Source: Puccinia triticina
Lineage: Eukaryota > Basidiomycota > Pucciniomycetes > Pucciniales > Pucciniaceae
DNA: 64,000 nucleotides
Reading direction: 5' to 3'
Assembly (NCBI RefSeq): GCF_026914185.1
Contig: NC_070560.1
Coordinates: 1,524,001 to 1,588,000 of the forward strand
Position numbers and translations under genes: made by a program. The notes beneath the pieces were generated by a model that was not told where the DNA came from, searched no databases, and was given only the letters and a program-made list of their open reading frames with translations. Positions within the stretch are counted from its first letter, which is position 1. Each line of letters starts with the position of its first letter. Positions 11,323 through 21,227 of the stretch are shown here, piece by piece.

Positions 11323-12093
11323 GCGTTTATATCATCATCACCATGAAGAAGAGACTAGTAAGTGGAAAACACCTCCATCAAAATTTCCCCGCAACAAAAT
11401 CCCCTGCTCAATCAAAAACTAACAATCATCCTTTTCCATGCTTTTATTCATTTTATATTTTGTACATACTTAGATTCAATTCTCTTGCGCGTCCTTCACC
11501 GATCCATCCCAATCAATCAAAAACAAAATCACTGCATTACTGCAGGTATGCCCAACCCCCAATCTCATATTCTATCCTATCAATCTCCTTGTTCCTATTC
11601 AACAAATGTTCTTATTCTTTTATCCTTTTCATCTATTCTCAGGTGTGTGTGTGCAGAGTTGTTGTTGTAGCTGTTGAGAGTCGTTGTCTTATTCCAGGAT
11701 CAAATCTTATATTGTTCAGGTTCAATTATAAATTTCTTTTCCTTATAACATCTATGTTTTTCATTACATCACTATCAATAAAAATATACGCGTTTATATC
11801 ATCATCACCGTGAAGAAGAGACTAATTCAATTCTCTTGCGCATCCTTCACCGATCCATCCCAATCAACCAAAAACAAAATCACTGCATTACTGCAGGTGT
11901 GTGTGTGCAGAGTCGTTGTCGTAGCTGTTGAGAGTTGTTGTCTTATTCCAGGATCAAATCTTATATTGTTCAGGTGTGTGTGTGCAGAGTCGTTGTCGTA
12001 GCTGTTGAGAGTCGTTGTCTTATTCCAGGATCAAATCTTATATTGTTCAGGTGTATCAATTTTCCTGAGTGCGAATTCTATCGGAAATTTACA
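11323..12093 (+). repeat. 5' LTR of copia-1, second segment
   Basis: This continues the LTR interrupted at 4634 (the first four bases are the duplicated GCGT). It contains a 77-bp unit starting AGGTGTGTGTGTGCAG, present at 11641, 11895 and 11972, the last two in strict tandem. The LTR ends with GGAAATTTACA at 12093. The same units occur in the 3' LTR (16985, 17239, 17316). Confidence 0.9.
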
Positions 12094-12108
12094 TGGTAGC
12101 AAGAGATC
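12094..12108 (+). promoter_or_regulatory. Primer-binding site of copia-1
   Basis: TGGTAGCAAGAGATC begins directly after the LTR. Its first eight bases are the complement of a TGCTACCA end, as in eukaryotic initiator tRNA-Met. Beyond that I cannot confirm the match. The Gag ATG follows at 12110. Confidence 0.6.
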
Positions 12109-12109
12109 A

Positions 12110-12889
12110 ATGGCCGAACAACCTCAATCAGAGCAAGCCAGAATTCGCGCTCTCCAAAAGACAGCAGCTAAAAATGCGACAAACCGAGGCGGATTAGTCC
12201 TAAGCGCCGACCAAGCTCACGCTTTTGCTTTATCGTCAACCCTTAACAAGATAAGAGGCGTTGATGATTTGACCGACAAAAATTATATGGTCTGGTCGAA
12301 GCAAATATCGGGAGCACTTGACACGCTTTTCTTTCAAGCATACCTTTTAGAACCAAATTTCGAAGACTACGCTATCGGCCCTGAGATTAATGAGATCAAT
12401 AAACGAAGCATACTTGAATTCATGTTCTCAAGGATGGATGAAGACAACTCAGTCAGATTCCGCGCTCTACTCGATGAAGTTGAAATCCCGCTGATCCGAG
12501 AAATGATCGAACCCACTGAAGAAGAACTCGAAATCGACCCAGAGGCAGAAGCAAGACCCGGAAAAATGGTAAAGTCCATGAGACGTGGACCCGCACACCT
12601 CTGGACAATTGTAAAATATTTCTATCAGTCCGACAACGAAGCCAACCTGTACCTAATCCAAGCCAAAATCGAAAAATTTCAACAAGACTACAAGACATCA
12701 ATATCAGCACACATTGATGAATTCCTCAAACTCAAAAATGAATTCGTAAATCGCGGCGGCAATCCAGACAAAACTTATCTAGGCTGTCGTATACTCCACT
12801 CCATGCACAGCTCACATCACACCGAAGTCCGAGATATTCTCAAGAAAACTAAGCCAATAACCAGTAGAACAGTGATCGCAGCTCTCTGA
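12110..12889 (+). CDS. copia-1 Gag (N-terminal part of the polyprotein)
   Basis: Structural protein of copia-1. ATG at 12110 is two bases after the primer site; upstream in-frame codons lie in the LTR and are not conserved, so this start is preferred. 259 codons read a copia-type Gag: an N-terminal helix-rich segment, a DLTDKNYMVWSKQISGAL block typical of the UBN2/DUF4219 family, and an LYLIQAKIEKFQQDYKTS stretch. The frame ends at a TGA (12887-12889). The same frame continues without a break into Pol, so the stop is either a recent mutation or a readthrough signal. Confidence 0.8.
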   Translation: MAEQPQSEQARIRALQKTAAKNATNRGGLVLSADQAHAFALSSTLNKIRGVDDLTDKNYMVWSKQISGALDTLFFQAYLLEPNFEDYAIGPEINEINKRSILEFMFSRMDEDNSVRFRALLDEVEIPLIREMIEPTEEELEIDPEAEARPGKMVKSMRRGPAHLWTIVKYFYQSDNEANLYLIQAKIEKFQQDYKTSISAHIDEFLKLKNEFVNRGGNPDKTYLGCRILHSMHSSHHTEVRDILKKTKPITSRTVIAAL

Positions 12890-12949
12890 CAATATGAGGA
12901 CGAGAACAAAGAATTCCAGTTCGCGACCAATGGAAAGCTAAGCGATGGC

Positions 12950-15900
12950 ATGAACAACCTGAAACTAGCCGGTAACACTTCCAAAAGTCATCAATCCAGT
13001 AACGGTCAAAATAGGATTCGATGCAATCCGACCAACTGCCAAGGCCCACACCCAGCAAGCAAATGCTTCAAAAGACCCGAAAACGCGAAAGCAGAACGCG
13101 AATGGTTTGAATCCCGAGGACTCAATGCTCCAAAATCAAACGCTAATTTAGTTAAAGCAGCAGAACTTCCTCCAGAACCTGTAAAAACGATCGAAACACC
13201 CGTTGCTAGTCACACAAGCACGCCAACCGTCAAGAAGAAGAAAGAATATGTCTTCATGGCTTACGGTAGCGAAGTTAACCTAGTACATCCCAAGTTCGAA
13301 GCAATCTGGGATACCGGCGCTTCCAATCACATGTTCAATGACTATCGTTTCTTCAAAAACGTCAAGAACAATTCGAAGCCCATTGATTCTATCATGACAG
13401 CCGGCTTCGAGGAACTGAAAGTTGAAGCTAGCGGACAAGTAATCATTCAAGGCGTAACCATCGAGCAATTCACCCTTCAAGATGCTCTGTATATTCCGTC
13501 GCTTCAAAACAATTTCATTGCTGCAGGCGCCCTGAAACAAAAAGGGGCACTTGAAGTCGAAGACCCCAAAGACTCGAATAAATTCATCATTGTTTTCGAC
13601 GATGAGACTTTTCTCCGTGGCCGATACGTGAACAATTTGATGGTCGTCAGGATCGAACCGGTCAGCCTTTATTCAAAACTCATTAAGATTGAAAATGAAA
13701 CTGACACCTCCACATATAACACAGATCACAACCGACTAGGTCATCTGAATCCAACTTATCTCAAGAAGACCATGAATAGTCAACAACCGGATAACCCATC
13801 GTGTGAAACATGCAAGCTGAGTAAATCCACTAGACTGCCACTCACTGGAATCAAGCCGTACACAAAAAATCCCCTAGACAACATACATATAGATCTCAGC
13901 GGCATCATCCGAGCTCCATGTATTTTCAATCATTCATACTTCATGCTTGTAATCAATGAATATACCAGAATGTGCTTCATTTTCTTCTTGAAATCAAAAA
14001 CCAAAGAAGAGGTCTTGAATGCAATTAACTCGTTTATAACACGCGCTGAGAGACATTGTGACAGGAAGGTCAAAATGATTACCACTGATGGCGGTAGTGA
14101 ATTCATTAATTCACTCTTGATTCCATATTGTGAATCACTTGGCATTGTTAAGAACACCACCGCTCCGTATACCCCTCAGCAGAACGGTCTAGTTGAACGA
14201 TTCATGCGTACAATTGCGACCAAGGCACGATCGCTGATGCTGCAAAGCGGGGTCCCTACAAGATACTGGAGCCTTGCATGCGATGCCGCAGTATTTATAC
14301 AAAATCGGATCTTCAACCGTTCCAGGAACGGACTCCCACAATTGGCGTATGAACTATGGTACGGACATAGACCAAATCTGAACTACATAAAGACTTTTGG
14401 GTGCCTATCATTCATTCACAATCGCAAAGAGCAAATGGATAACAAGTTCAGCCCAACTTCGCGAAAGGGATTCTTAGTCGGATTTGACGAGTTCAATAAA
14501 AATTACCTCATCTTTGACTACGAAAATCATCGGATCATAAATACTCATGATGTAACTTTCAATGAAGATTCTTCCCCAGAGAGAGGCGAACTGGATCTGG
14601 AGGATTTCCAAATTGATGTCGAAGAAGAGGACCAGGAACAAACAACATCCAAAACTACAGACGACCCACAGATCAAACCTGTTTCTGATGATGCTGATTC
14701 CGAATGTGATTCAAATTCTTCCTTGCCGTTTGAACAAACTCCCCTTCCCACGAAAATCAAAGTCATTCCGCCAAAACCACCGATAGATCATCCTGACCAC
14801 CCAGATTATGTGTGCCGATCTACGCGCATTAGTCAACTTCCCAGAAGAGCTTACCGAGCAAACGCTTCAGCACAATGTAATAACACAGAAATCTCGGATC
14901 CCAAATTCAAACCAAAACATTTCAAAGACATACAACAATCAAAGTTCAAGAAACGTTGGATGGAGGCGTGCAAGAAGGAAATCAAAGGCATGAAGGACAA
15001 AAACATCTATAGTCTAACAAACCGTCCTCGAAATCGCAAAGTAATCAAGGGACGTTGGGTGTTCAAAGTCAAGACGCTCCTGGACGGCAGCATCGACAAA
15101 TATAAGGCAAGATTTGTAGCAAAGGGTTATACCCAGGAGGAAGGAATAGACTACGACCAAACCTTCTCCCCAACAGTTAAACCATCGTCCCTGCGCTTAA
15201 TCATTGCCCTAGCAGCCCGAAACAACTGGGTGATTGAACAGATGGACGCGGTGGCCGCCTTCCTTAACAGCGATCTTGATGAGGAAATTTATCTTGAGCA
15301 ACCAGCCGGCTTCAACTTCTCAGGAAAGGATCAAGTTTGGCGACTGCACAAATCAATTTACGGTCTTAAGCGATCGGCGCGTCTGTGGCACACTGAAGTG
15401 GAAAATTACCTCAAGGAAATTGGATTCATTAAAACAGAAGCGGACTCCTGTGTTTTCTTTCGCAATAAAGAAGGAAAAATCAGTATCATATACTTACACG
15501 TCGATGATATGATCATCACTGGCGATGAAATCAAACTCGTGAAGGATGAAATCAAAAACAAGTGGGCTATGGAAGATCTTGGTGTCGCGAAGTTTGCCGT
15601 AGGAATCGAGATTGAAAGGGACCAACAGGGAAACTATGCACTACATCAGCAGGGAATGATCAAGAACGTCCTAGAAAAATTTGATATGAGTAACTGCCGC
15701 CCCGCATCGACCCCCTTCGGATACAACATGAAACTTGTCAAATCATCAGACGAAGAATCACAATCCTTCACTCGACAAAATCAACAATATCGGAAGGCTG
15801 TCGGGTCTCTGATGTACATTGCTATTTGTACTCGCCCTGATATCAGTTTTGCAGTCGGTGTCCTCTCAAGATTCCTCGAGAAACCTAACCAAAAACATTG

Positions 15901-16477
15901 GGACGCTTTCATACACGTTCTCCAATACCTAAAATCCACAATCACCCTCAGAATCACGTACCAATCCCATCGTGGTTCAGACCTATCAGCCAACCCAGGG
16001 TGGAATTTCCCCGAAGTTGCTAGCAATGCCGACTGGGCTGGTGATAGATCATCATTGCGCTTGACCACGGGATATGTATTTAAATTCATGGATGGGGCTA
16101 TAAGCTGGCGAAGCCGTCTTCAGCCAACAGTTGCTTTATCCTCAACAGAAGCTGAATATTGTGCGATAACCAAAGCCGGTCAAGAGGCTCTCTGGCTAAT
16201 GAAGCTTATGAAGGAACTTCAAATACCGATCAAGACCCCATTGGAAATGATTTGTGACAATTTAAGCGCTATCCACCTAGCACAAAACCCGGTCCACCAC
16301 GGACGAGTTAAACATGTTGCGATAGAACATCACTGGATCCGAGAACATGTCCAAGAAGGCACCTTCAAGATGAAGCACGTATATACTTCCAACATGATAG
16401 CTCACCAAAAATCTCGGAAAGACCCCCTTCTCAAAATTTCGTCAAATGATTGGTTTAAAAGATGCCGTTCAAATTGA
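12950..16477 (+). CDS. copia-1 Pol: zinc finger, protease, integrase, RT, RNase H
   Basis: Polyprotein of copia-1, in the same frame as Gag. The frame is open from 12890; the first ATG is at 12950. Approximate residues from that ATG: variant zinc finger CNPTNCQGPHPASKC (25-39), aspartic protease DTGASNHM (118), GAG-pre-integrase NRLGHLNP with CETC (260-285), and integrase Asp/Asp/Glu in HIDLSG (313), TDGGSEF (377) and NGLVERF (413). They continue with reverse transcriptase HVDDM (850) and RNase H with SNADWAGD (1025) and STEAEY (1063). There is no frameshift. Near the C-terminus the usual IAD-x-TK motif reads MIAHQKSRKDPL, so its Asp is missing. The stop is seven bases before the 3' LTR. Apart from the upstream TGA this copy looks complete. 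Confidence 0.92.
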   Translation: MNNLKLAGNTSKSHQSSNGQNRIRCNPTNCQGPHPASKCFKRPENAKAEREWFESRGLNAPKSNANLVKAAELPPEPVKTIETPVASHTSTPTVKKKKEYVFMAYGSEVNLVHPKFEAIWDTGASNHMFNDYRFFKNVKNNSKPIDSIMTAGFEELKVEASGQVIIQGVTIEQFTLQDALYIPSLQNNFIAAGALKQKGALEVEDPKDSNKFIIVFDDETFLRGRYVNNLMVVRIEPVSLYSKLIKIENETDTSTYNTDHNRLGHLNPTYLKKTMNSQQPDNPSCETCKLSKSTRLPLTGIKPYTKNPLDNIHIDLSGIIRAPCIFNHSYFMLVINEYTRMCFIFFLKSKTKEEVLNAINSFITRAERHCDRKVKMITTDGGSEFINSLLIPYCESLGIVKNTTAPYTPQQNGLVERFMRTIATKARSLMLQSGVPTRYWSLACDAAVFIQNRIFNRSRNGLPQLAYELWYGHRPNLNYIKTFGCLSFIHNRKEQMDNKFSPTSRKGFLVGFDEFNKNYLIFDYENHRIINTHDVTFNEDSSPERGELDLEDFQIDVEEEDQEQTTSKTTDDPQIKPVSDDADSECDSNSSLPFEQTPLPTKIKVIPPKPPIDHPDHPDYVCRSTRISQLPRRAYRANASAQCNNTEISDPKFKPKHFKDIQQSKFKKRWMEACKKEIKGMKDKNIYSLTNRPRNRKVIKGRWVFKVKTLLDGSIDKYKARFVAKGYTQEEGIDYDQTFSPTVKPSSLRLIIALAARNNWVIEQMDAVAAFLNSDLDEEIYLEQPAGFNFSGKDQVWRLHKSIYGLKRSARLWHTEVENYLKEIGFIKTEADSCVFFRNKEGKISIIYLHVDDMIITGDEIKLVKDEIKNKWAMEDLGVAKFAVGIEIERDQQGNYALHQQGMIKNVLEKFDMSNCRPASTPFGYNMKLVKSSDEESQSFTRQNQQYRKAVGSLMYIAICTRPDISFAVGVLSRFLEKPNQKHWDAFIHVLQYLKSTITLRITYQSHRGSDLSANPGWNFPEVASNADWAGDRSSLRLTTGYVFKFMDGAISWRSRLQPTVALSSTEAEYCAITKAGQEALWLMKLMKELQIPIKTPLEMICDNLSAIHLAQNPVHHGRVKHVAIEHHWIREHVQEGTFKMKHVYTSNMIAHQKSRKDPLLKISSNDWFKRCRSN

Positions 16478-16484
16478 GGGGGAC

Positions 16485-17436
16485 TGTTAATTTACATGAA
16501 GTTCTTGCGCGCACTCCACGCTGCATTATGAATACGCAGCAGTTGTTCAATTTTCACTCGCATCTTAATCATCATGAAAATAAACCTAACTCAAACCTAA
16601 GCAATACTTTCCAGACAACAAAACTCAACCCCGAATCGCCACGCGCTTGCTAGTCTTTTCTTCACGCGTTTATATCATCATCACCATGAAGAAGAGACTA
16701 GTAAGTGGAAAACACCTCCATCAAAATTTCCCCGCAACAAAATCCCCTGCTCAATCAAAAACTAACAATCATCCTTTTCCATGCTTTTATTCATTTTATA
16801 TTTTGTACATACTTAGATTCAATTCTCTTGCGCGTCCTTCACCGATCCATCCCAATCAATCAAAAACAAAATCACTGCATTACTGCAGGTATGCCCAACC
16901 CCCAATCTCATATTCTATCCTATCAATCTCCTTGTTCCTATTCAACAAATGTTCTTATTCTTTTATCCTTTTCATCTATTCTCAGGTGTGTGTGTGCAGA
17001 GTCGTCGTCGTAGCTGTTGAGAGTTGTTGTCTTATTCCAGGATCAAATCTTATATTGTTCAGGTTCGATTATAAATTTCTTTTCCTTATAACATCTATGT
17101 TTTTCATTACATCACTATCAATAAAAATATACGCGTTTATATCATCATCACCGTGAAGAAGAGACTAATTCAATTCTCTTGCGCGTCCTTCACCGATCCA
17201 TCCCAATTAATCAAAAACAAAATCACTGCATTACTGCAGGTGTGTGTGTGCAGAGTCTTCGTCGTAGCTGTTGAGAGTCGTTGTCTTATTCCAGGATCAA
17301 ATCTTATATTGTTCAGGTGTGTGTGTGCAGAGTCGTCGTCGTAGCTGTTGAGAGTCGTTGTCTTATTCCAGGATCAAATCTTATATTGTTCAGGTGTATC
17401 AATTTTCCTGAGTGCGAATTCTATCGGAAATTTACA
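16485..17436 (+). repeat. 3' LTR of copia-1
   Basis: 952 bp, preceded by a purine tract (GAGGGGGA, 16475-16482) fit to prime plus-strand synthesis. It keeps the empty target site of the LARD-type element (ACGCGTTTATATC near 16663). Internal 77-bp units start at 16985, 17239 and 17316. Confidence 0.92.
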
Positions 17437-17441
17437 CTTTC

Positions 17442-17958
17442 CAATCGGTTGGCCGCGCAGAAGAGCAGCTAGAGATCGAGATTGAAAACAAAGAGACACA
17501 ATTTGAACAATCCGCCTGGGCTTGATCTTCTGAGGCTGTTCGGGTCCTGAAACGATCTCGGAACGATCCTGAAACAATGAGGAAAAGGAGAGCCGGAGCT
17601 TTTGTTCCTTCCTGCCTCGCAAAATACCTAAACACTCCTCCACTAACGCAGATGAACACCTCGTCTTCCTTGTGTGAACCACGGTCTTGATCCTCGAGCA
17701 ATGAGACGGAAATCCTGAGAACGTCCGCGCGATATATCCACCAACACAGGCCGTTTGCGCTGTCCGATCGGTTGTCTTGCGTCCAACTCAACGAGAATCC
17801 TGACAGATAGCGAGCAGACTGAGTCTTGATCTTCAAAGAAAGGGATCTGGAAGTTCTGAACAGAGGACTCTTCAGCAAAAAGGTAGCTAAGAAAAATCCC
17901 GAATAAAAGTAAAGAGATCCTCAATTAATTGATCACCGTCCGTCTCAAAATCCTGAGG
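17442..17958. other. 5' leader of the gag-only element, no gene
   Basis: This stretch lies between the copia-1 insertion and the primer site of the gag-only element. Three overlapping minus-strand open frames exist but share no family. I see only leader sequence. Confidence 0.5.
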
Positions 17959-18008
17959 CGAGACTGTAAATCTTGAGGTCGCTGGTTCAATCCCGGCTCG
18001 GGGGACCA
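17959..18008 (-). promoter_or_regulatory. Extended tRNA-Tyr primer-binding site
   Basis: The plus strand carries the 3' part of a mature tRNA-Tyr. It has an anticodon arm CGAGA-CTGTAAA-TCTTG with anticodon GTA, variable loop AGGTC, T arm GCTGG-TTCAATC-CCGGC, acceptor strand TCGGGGG, A, then CCA at 18006-18008. Two bases later the LTR begins. The 18 bases 17991-18008 are an ordinary primer site for the minus-strand element. The extra 32 bases of tRNA identity are unusual. No intron follows the anticodon, so the source is spliced tRNA, not a gene. Confidence 0.85.
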
Positions 18009-18010
18009 AA

Positions 18011-18737
18011 TGTGGAACTCCTACCGTGCCAGGCGGTAGGCAGAGCATTGAGGGGATAGGTGCTGTTGAGGCTGCCCTCGTGGGTGGTCCGAGAAATGAG
18101 ATGAGGATTGAAAAGAGTGATAGCGTTGGGGGGGGGGATTTTTGAGAGACGACGGGGATGGAATACCGTCGGCGGTGGTTGGTTTGTTGAGGATTGAATG
18201 ATGATGATAAGGGGATCAGGAATAGTGCTGGGGATACTGCCAGCGGATCAGAAAAAAAGGTGATGGAATTTCTCTTGGATCAGAGCAAGTCCCATGCCGT
18301 CCCATCCTCCAAGTTCAAACTCAAACTTGGACTCTGGGGAGTGACATGTCACAGGACATGTCATCACATCCCTAACTACAAACATCAAACAAGAAAAGAG
18401 GAAAAGGAAGAAACACCACAACACTCAAACAAGAAACAAACCATAATAAGAAAGGAAGAAACCAAGGAAAGGAACAGAAAGAGCAAAGGAGAAAAACAAA
18501 CAACACAAACAACCAAAACAAAACCCACATGACTCATGTGTTAGGACCAAGAAACATGAAAAAGAGCATAAAGAAAAATAAGGGGAAAGAGATCTTGAGG
18601 ATGAATCTTGAAGGATATTGAGAATGAGGGGCTTGATGAGAATCTTGAGGCTGAGGAGTTTTGCTGTTGGGATTTCTGATCTTGATGGATTCAGGATTTT
18701 GATGATCTTGAGGGCCTGTACTGGTTTGAACACCACA
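18011..18737 (-). repeat. 5' LTR of the gag-only element
   Basis: 727 bp, near-identical partner of 1098-1825, next to the tRNA-Tyr primer site. It is followed by the duplicated ACGC (18738-18741). Confidence 0.9.
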
Positions 18738-19150
18738 ACGCCCGCTGACGTAGCCCGCTTTGGCTGCCACAGCTTCTCCCGGTCACAGCCTATATTACTA
18801 TCCAGTCCGCGCCGGCTTGCTTGAGTTGAGTCCAGCTCCGCCGTTGACATAGCCCTGCCGCCGCCTCGTGAACATTTTCCGCACTGTGCCGCTCCGCGCC
18901 AGACTTGCGGAATCCGCAGCCTGCAACCTCCGCAAACCCGTGCGGAAAATTTGGGTCCCCCGACCCGGTTTTAGCATCACACCGGTTAGGTTTCAGTTGG
19001 TGATAAGAAGACACCAGGAAAAAAATATAGCCACTTGATGGCAAGTGACATGATGCAGCTTTGGTTTCTGCTCCATAGCTGCTCCAAGTCTGCTCCACCA
19101 GCACTTTTAGAGCTTACAGGACTGCACCAGAGCACTCAATGTGGCACCAG
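18738..19150. other. Flank of the gag-only element, no gene
   Basis: GC-rich at first (CCGCCG words to about 18960), then mixed. No open frame of known family and no clear repeat ends were found. Confidence 0.4.
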
Positions 19151-19360
19151 AGATGGCCATTTTGCACCAGCTGGCGGGTACCCGCTACCTTTCAGGATGA
19201 AACTGTGTGCCCTGGCAGGTAACCAGGGCTGTTGTGGAGCAAATTCCTCGAATTTTTACTAGGATTGAACATCCCACACTGCCATGGGAACCTGCAAGGG
19301 CACACAGTTGCCTTGTGAAAGGTGGGGGGTACCCGCCAGCGGGTGCAAAATGACCATCTC
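19151..19360. repeat. Imperfect foldback, 70-bp arms
   Basis: The arm 19151-19221 (GATGGCCATTTTGCACC, GGCGGGTACC, ACTGTGTGCCC) is the near reverse complement of 19290-19360 (GGGCACACAGT, GGTACCCGCC, GGGTGCAAAATGACCATC). A 68-bp spacer lies between. It could be a MITE or a transcribed hairpin. No target duplication was recognised. Confidence 0.75.
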
Positions 19361-19379
19361 TATGTGGCACAGTAAGCTC

Positions 19380-20190
19380 AAGCTGATCCTAAATTTTTCC
19401 CAGGAACAGCTGAAGCTCATCAAAAGCTGAGCAGTAAGCATTGAATGGGCCAAAGCTGATCATTGGGTGAGCCTGAGCCACAGCTTAGCATTGGCTATTC
19501 CAAGTCTGATAAAAAGCCAAGTGTCAGCTGGACCAAGAATATTCCAAATCTTAGCATCAGCTTAGCCAATAATGGTCTGAAGCTGAGCATCATCTTGGAA
19601 AAGGCTTTTGCAGAGCTGAGGATCATCTGGGACAATACTGTTCCAAAGATTAACACCAGCTGGGACAAGAATTTTCAAAATCTAAGCATCAGCTGAGCCA
19701 ATACTGGTCCAAAGCTGAGCATTGGCTAAGCCAAGGCTGTTTCAAAGCTGAGAATCAGATGTTTTAACACTATTCAAAAAATGATCATAACCTGAGCCAA
19801 GGCTGTCCCACAGCTGAGCATCAGCTGAGCCAAGGCTGGTACACAGATGAGCATCAGCTATTGCAGGAGTGGTCAGAAGCTGAGCATTGGCTGGGACAAG
19901 ATTTATCCAAAGCTGAAAATCAGCTGAGCCAATACTGGTCCAAAGCTGAGCATTTACTGAGCCAATGATAGTCCTAATCTGAGTCTAAGCTGAGCCATGA
20001 CTGGACCAAAGCTGAGAATCAGCTGGGCCAGGACTAGTTCAAAGCTGAGCATGAGCTGGACACTAAAGCTGAGCATGAGCTGGAAACTAAAGCTGAGCAT
20101 GAGCTGGGCACCAAAGCTGAGCATGAGCTGGGAGCCAAAGCTGAGTATCAGCTGACCAGAAATGAGGATTAGTGGTGCCCAGCCAAAACT
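19380..20190. repeat. Minisatellite of AAGCTGAGCATCAGCTG words
   Basis: More than twenty copies of an AGCTGAGCATCAGCTG-like word are separated by CCAAGGCTG or TGGTCCAA spacers, with irregular spacing of about 27-50 bp. Near 20040-20160 it turns into a tighter 27-bp tandem (AAAGCTGAGCATGAGCTGG). Each word is itself partly palindromic (AGCT...AGCT). The plus-strand frame 19463-19696 is a by-product. Confidence 0.8.
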
Positions 20191-20711
20191 CAGGATCTCC
20201 TTGTGGAAATTCTGAAAGGTAAGTAGATGGGGGGGGGGGGGGGAGATGTGGTTAGATAGGACCCTGGAAACCCCCTATAAAGGGGGGTAATGTAAAATCC
20301 AGAATTTCACCAAAATTCATACATTTTTTCACTTGATTCATACACGTTTCATGCCTACCCTCAGGGGATTTTCCGGTTTTTCATAAATTTTTAATGCCTA
20401 CCATTGTTGCCGAGGGGGGGGGGGGGGGGGGGGTGGCACAAAAAAAAAAATCTTGGAGGCACCAAAAGTAAGGGCCTATGCTTCAATTTTGCAAAATTTA
20501 CACTTTTCTTGTCCTCTATACAAACAAAGAAAACAATAGGAGGGTTCAATTGTTGAAAATCTTCACTTTTGGGCTCAAGAAGGCCTTCTGGTAAATTGCA
20601 GCTTGAGTTTTAAGAAGTACTAGAGTATAAGGCGACTACACTGCTGCAATTTGCAGGGTACAGACCATGTTGTAACTGCTGTGCTGAAAAAAGTGCAGCA
20701 GAGTGGTTAGC
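20191..20711. other. Homopolymer-rich spacer, no gene
   Basis: G15 at about 20229-20243, G20 at about 20414-20433, A10 soon after. Nothing else was recognised. Confidence 0.5.
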
Positions 20712-20800
20712 TGTCAGCCGGGCTACTACAATAAGTTAGAGCCTGGCTAAATATTTGTATTACTAGAGGCCAAGGCGGCTTCGCCGCTGCAAATCTGAGG
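20712..20800 (+). repeat. Fragment of a gypsy LTR related to gypsy-2
   Basis: It starts TGTCAGCCGGGCTAC, identical over 15 bases to the start of the gypsy-2 LTR (47844), followed by a looser match around AGAGCC. No matching right end was found, so it is a truncated relic or a distant family member. Confidence 0.45.
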
Positions 20801-21071
20801 TGTAATTTCTAAGGAAAAAAAGCAAAAGAAAGTAAACCAACTGCTGCTTTCCTAGACCAACAGTGGGTATGGATGCTCACCCAATGAGCAGAAGCTATCT
20901 GATTTTAAATATAGTATTAGGGAGTTTCAAGTGGCTAGGAGCCCCTCACATCCACTTTTGTGACTTGAAGGTCAACTTTTTTCTCAAACACCAAGTGGCA
21001 AAAGCCCATCCAAGTCGGCTTTTCCTACATCCCCTGGGCAGCTCTTTATTATTTCTTTATTTCAAGAACAT

Positions 21072-21227
21072 TGGAGGACTTGCCGTTGCCTAAAAGGCTT
21101 GATTTAGAGGAGGCCGCTAAACCTTGTTTGCTGGTGAAAACTTGATATCAATCAATTTTCACCAGCCAGTAAGGTTTAGCCTGTCCCTCTAGATTAAGCG
21201 GTTTAGCCAACGCAAAGTCCTCCATCA
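21072..21227. repeat. MITE-like foldback
   Basis: The outer ends GGAGGACTTGCCGTTG and CAACGCAAAGTCCTCC are inverted repeats. The inner arms GGTGAAAA and TTTTCACC flank a CTTGATATCAATCAA centre. Nearly the whole 155 bp can pair with a few bulges. Confidence 0.7.

Larger units (their letters stand above)
4437..17436 (+). mobile_element. Ty1/copia retrotransposon (copia-1)
   Basis: The left LTR starts TGTTAATTTACATG at 4437 and the right LTR ends GGAAATTTACA at 17436. Both ends are flanked by the 5-bp duplication CTTTC (4432-4436, 17437-17441). The domain order in the coding region is gag, protease, integrase, reverse transcriptase, RNase H, which is copia order. The 5' LTR is split by a 6.69-kb insertion at GCGT (4631-4634); the 3' LTR keeps the uninterrupted site near 16665. 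Without the insertion the element is about 6.3 kb. It lies in the gag-only element, opposite to its coding strand. Confidence 0.93.
1098..18737 (-). mobile_element. Gag-only LTR retrotransposon, outer element of a three-level nest
   Basis: Two direct LTRs (1098-1825 and 18011-18737, 728 and 727 bp, nearly identical) start TGTGG and end CACCACA on the plus strand. They are flanked by the 4-bp duplication ACGC (1094-1097 and 18738-18741). A tRNA-Tyr-like primer site sits just inside the right LTR and reads on the minus strand, which fixes the orientation. Subtracting the copia-1 insertion (4437-17436) and its duplicated CTTTC, the element is about 4.6 kb. Its only protein is a Gag-like one. No protease, reverse transcriptase or integrase is seen in the 3.2 kb of internal DNA, so it must depend on another element. 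Confidence 0.88.
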
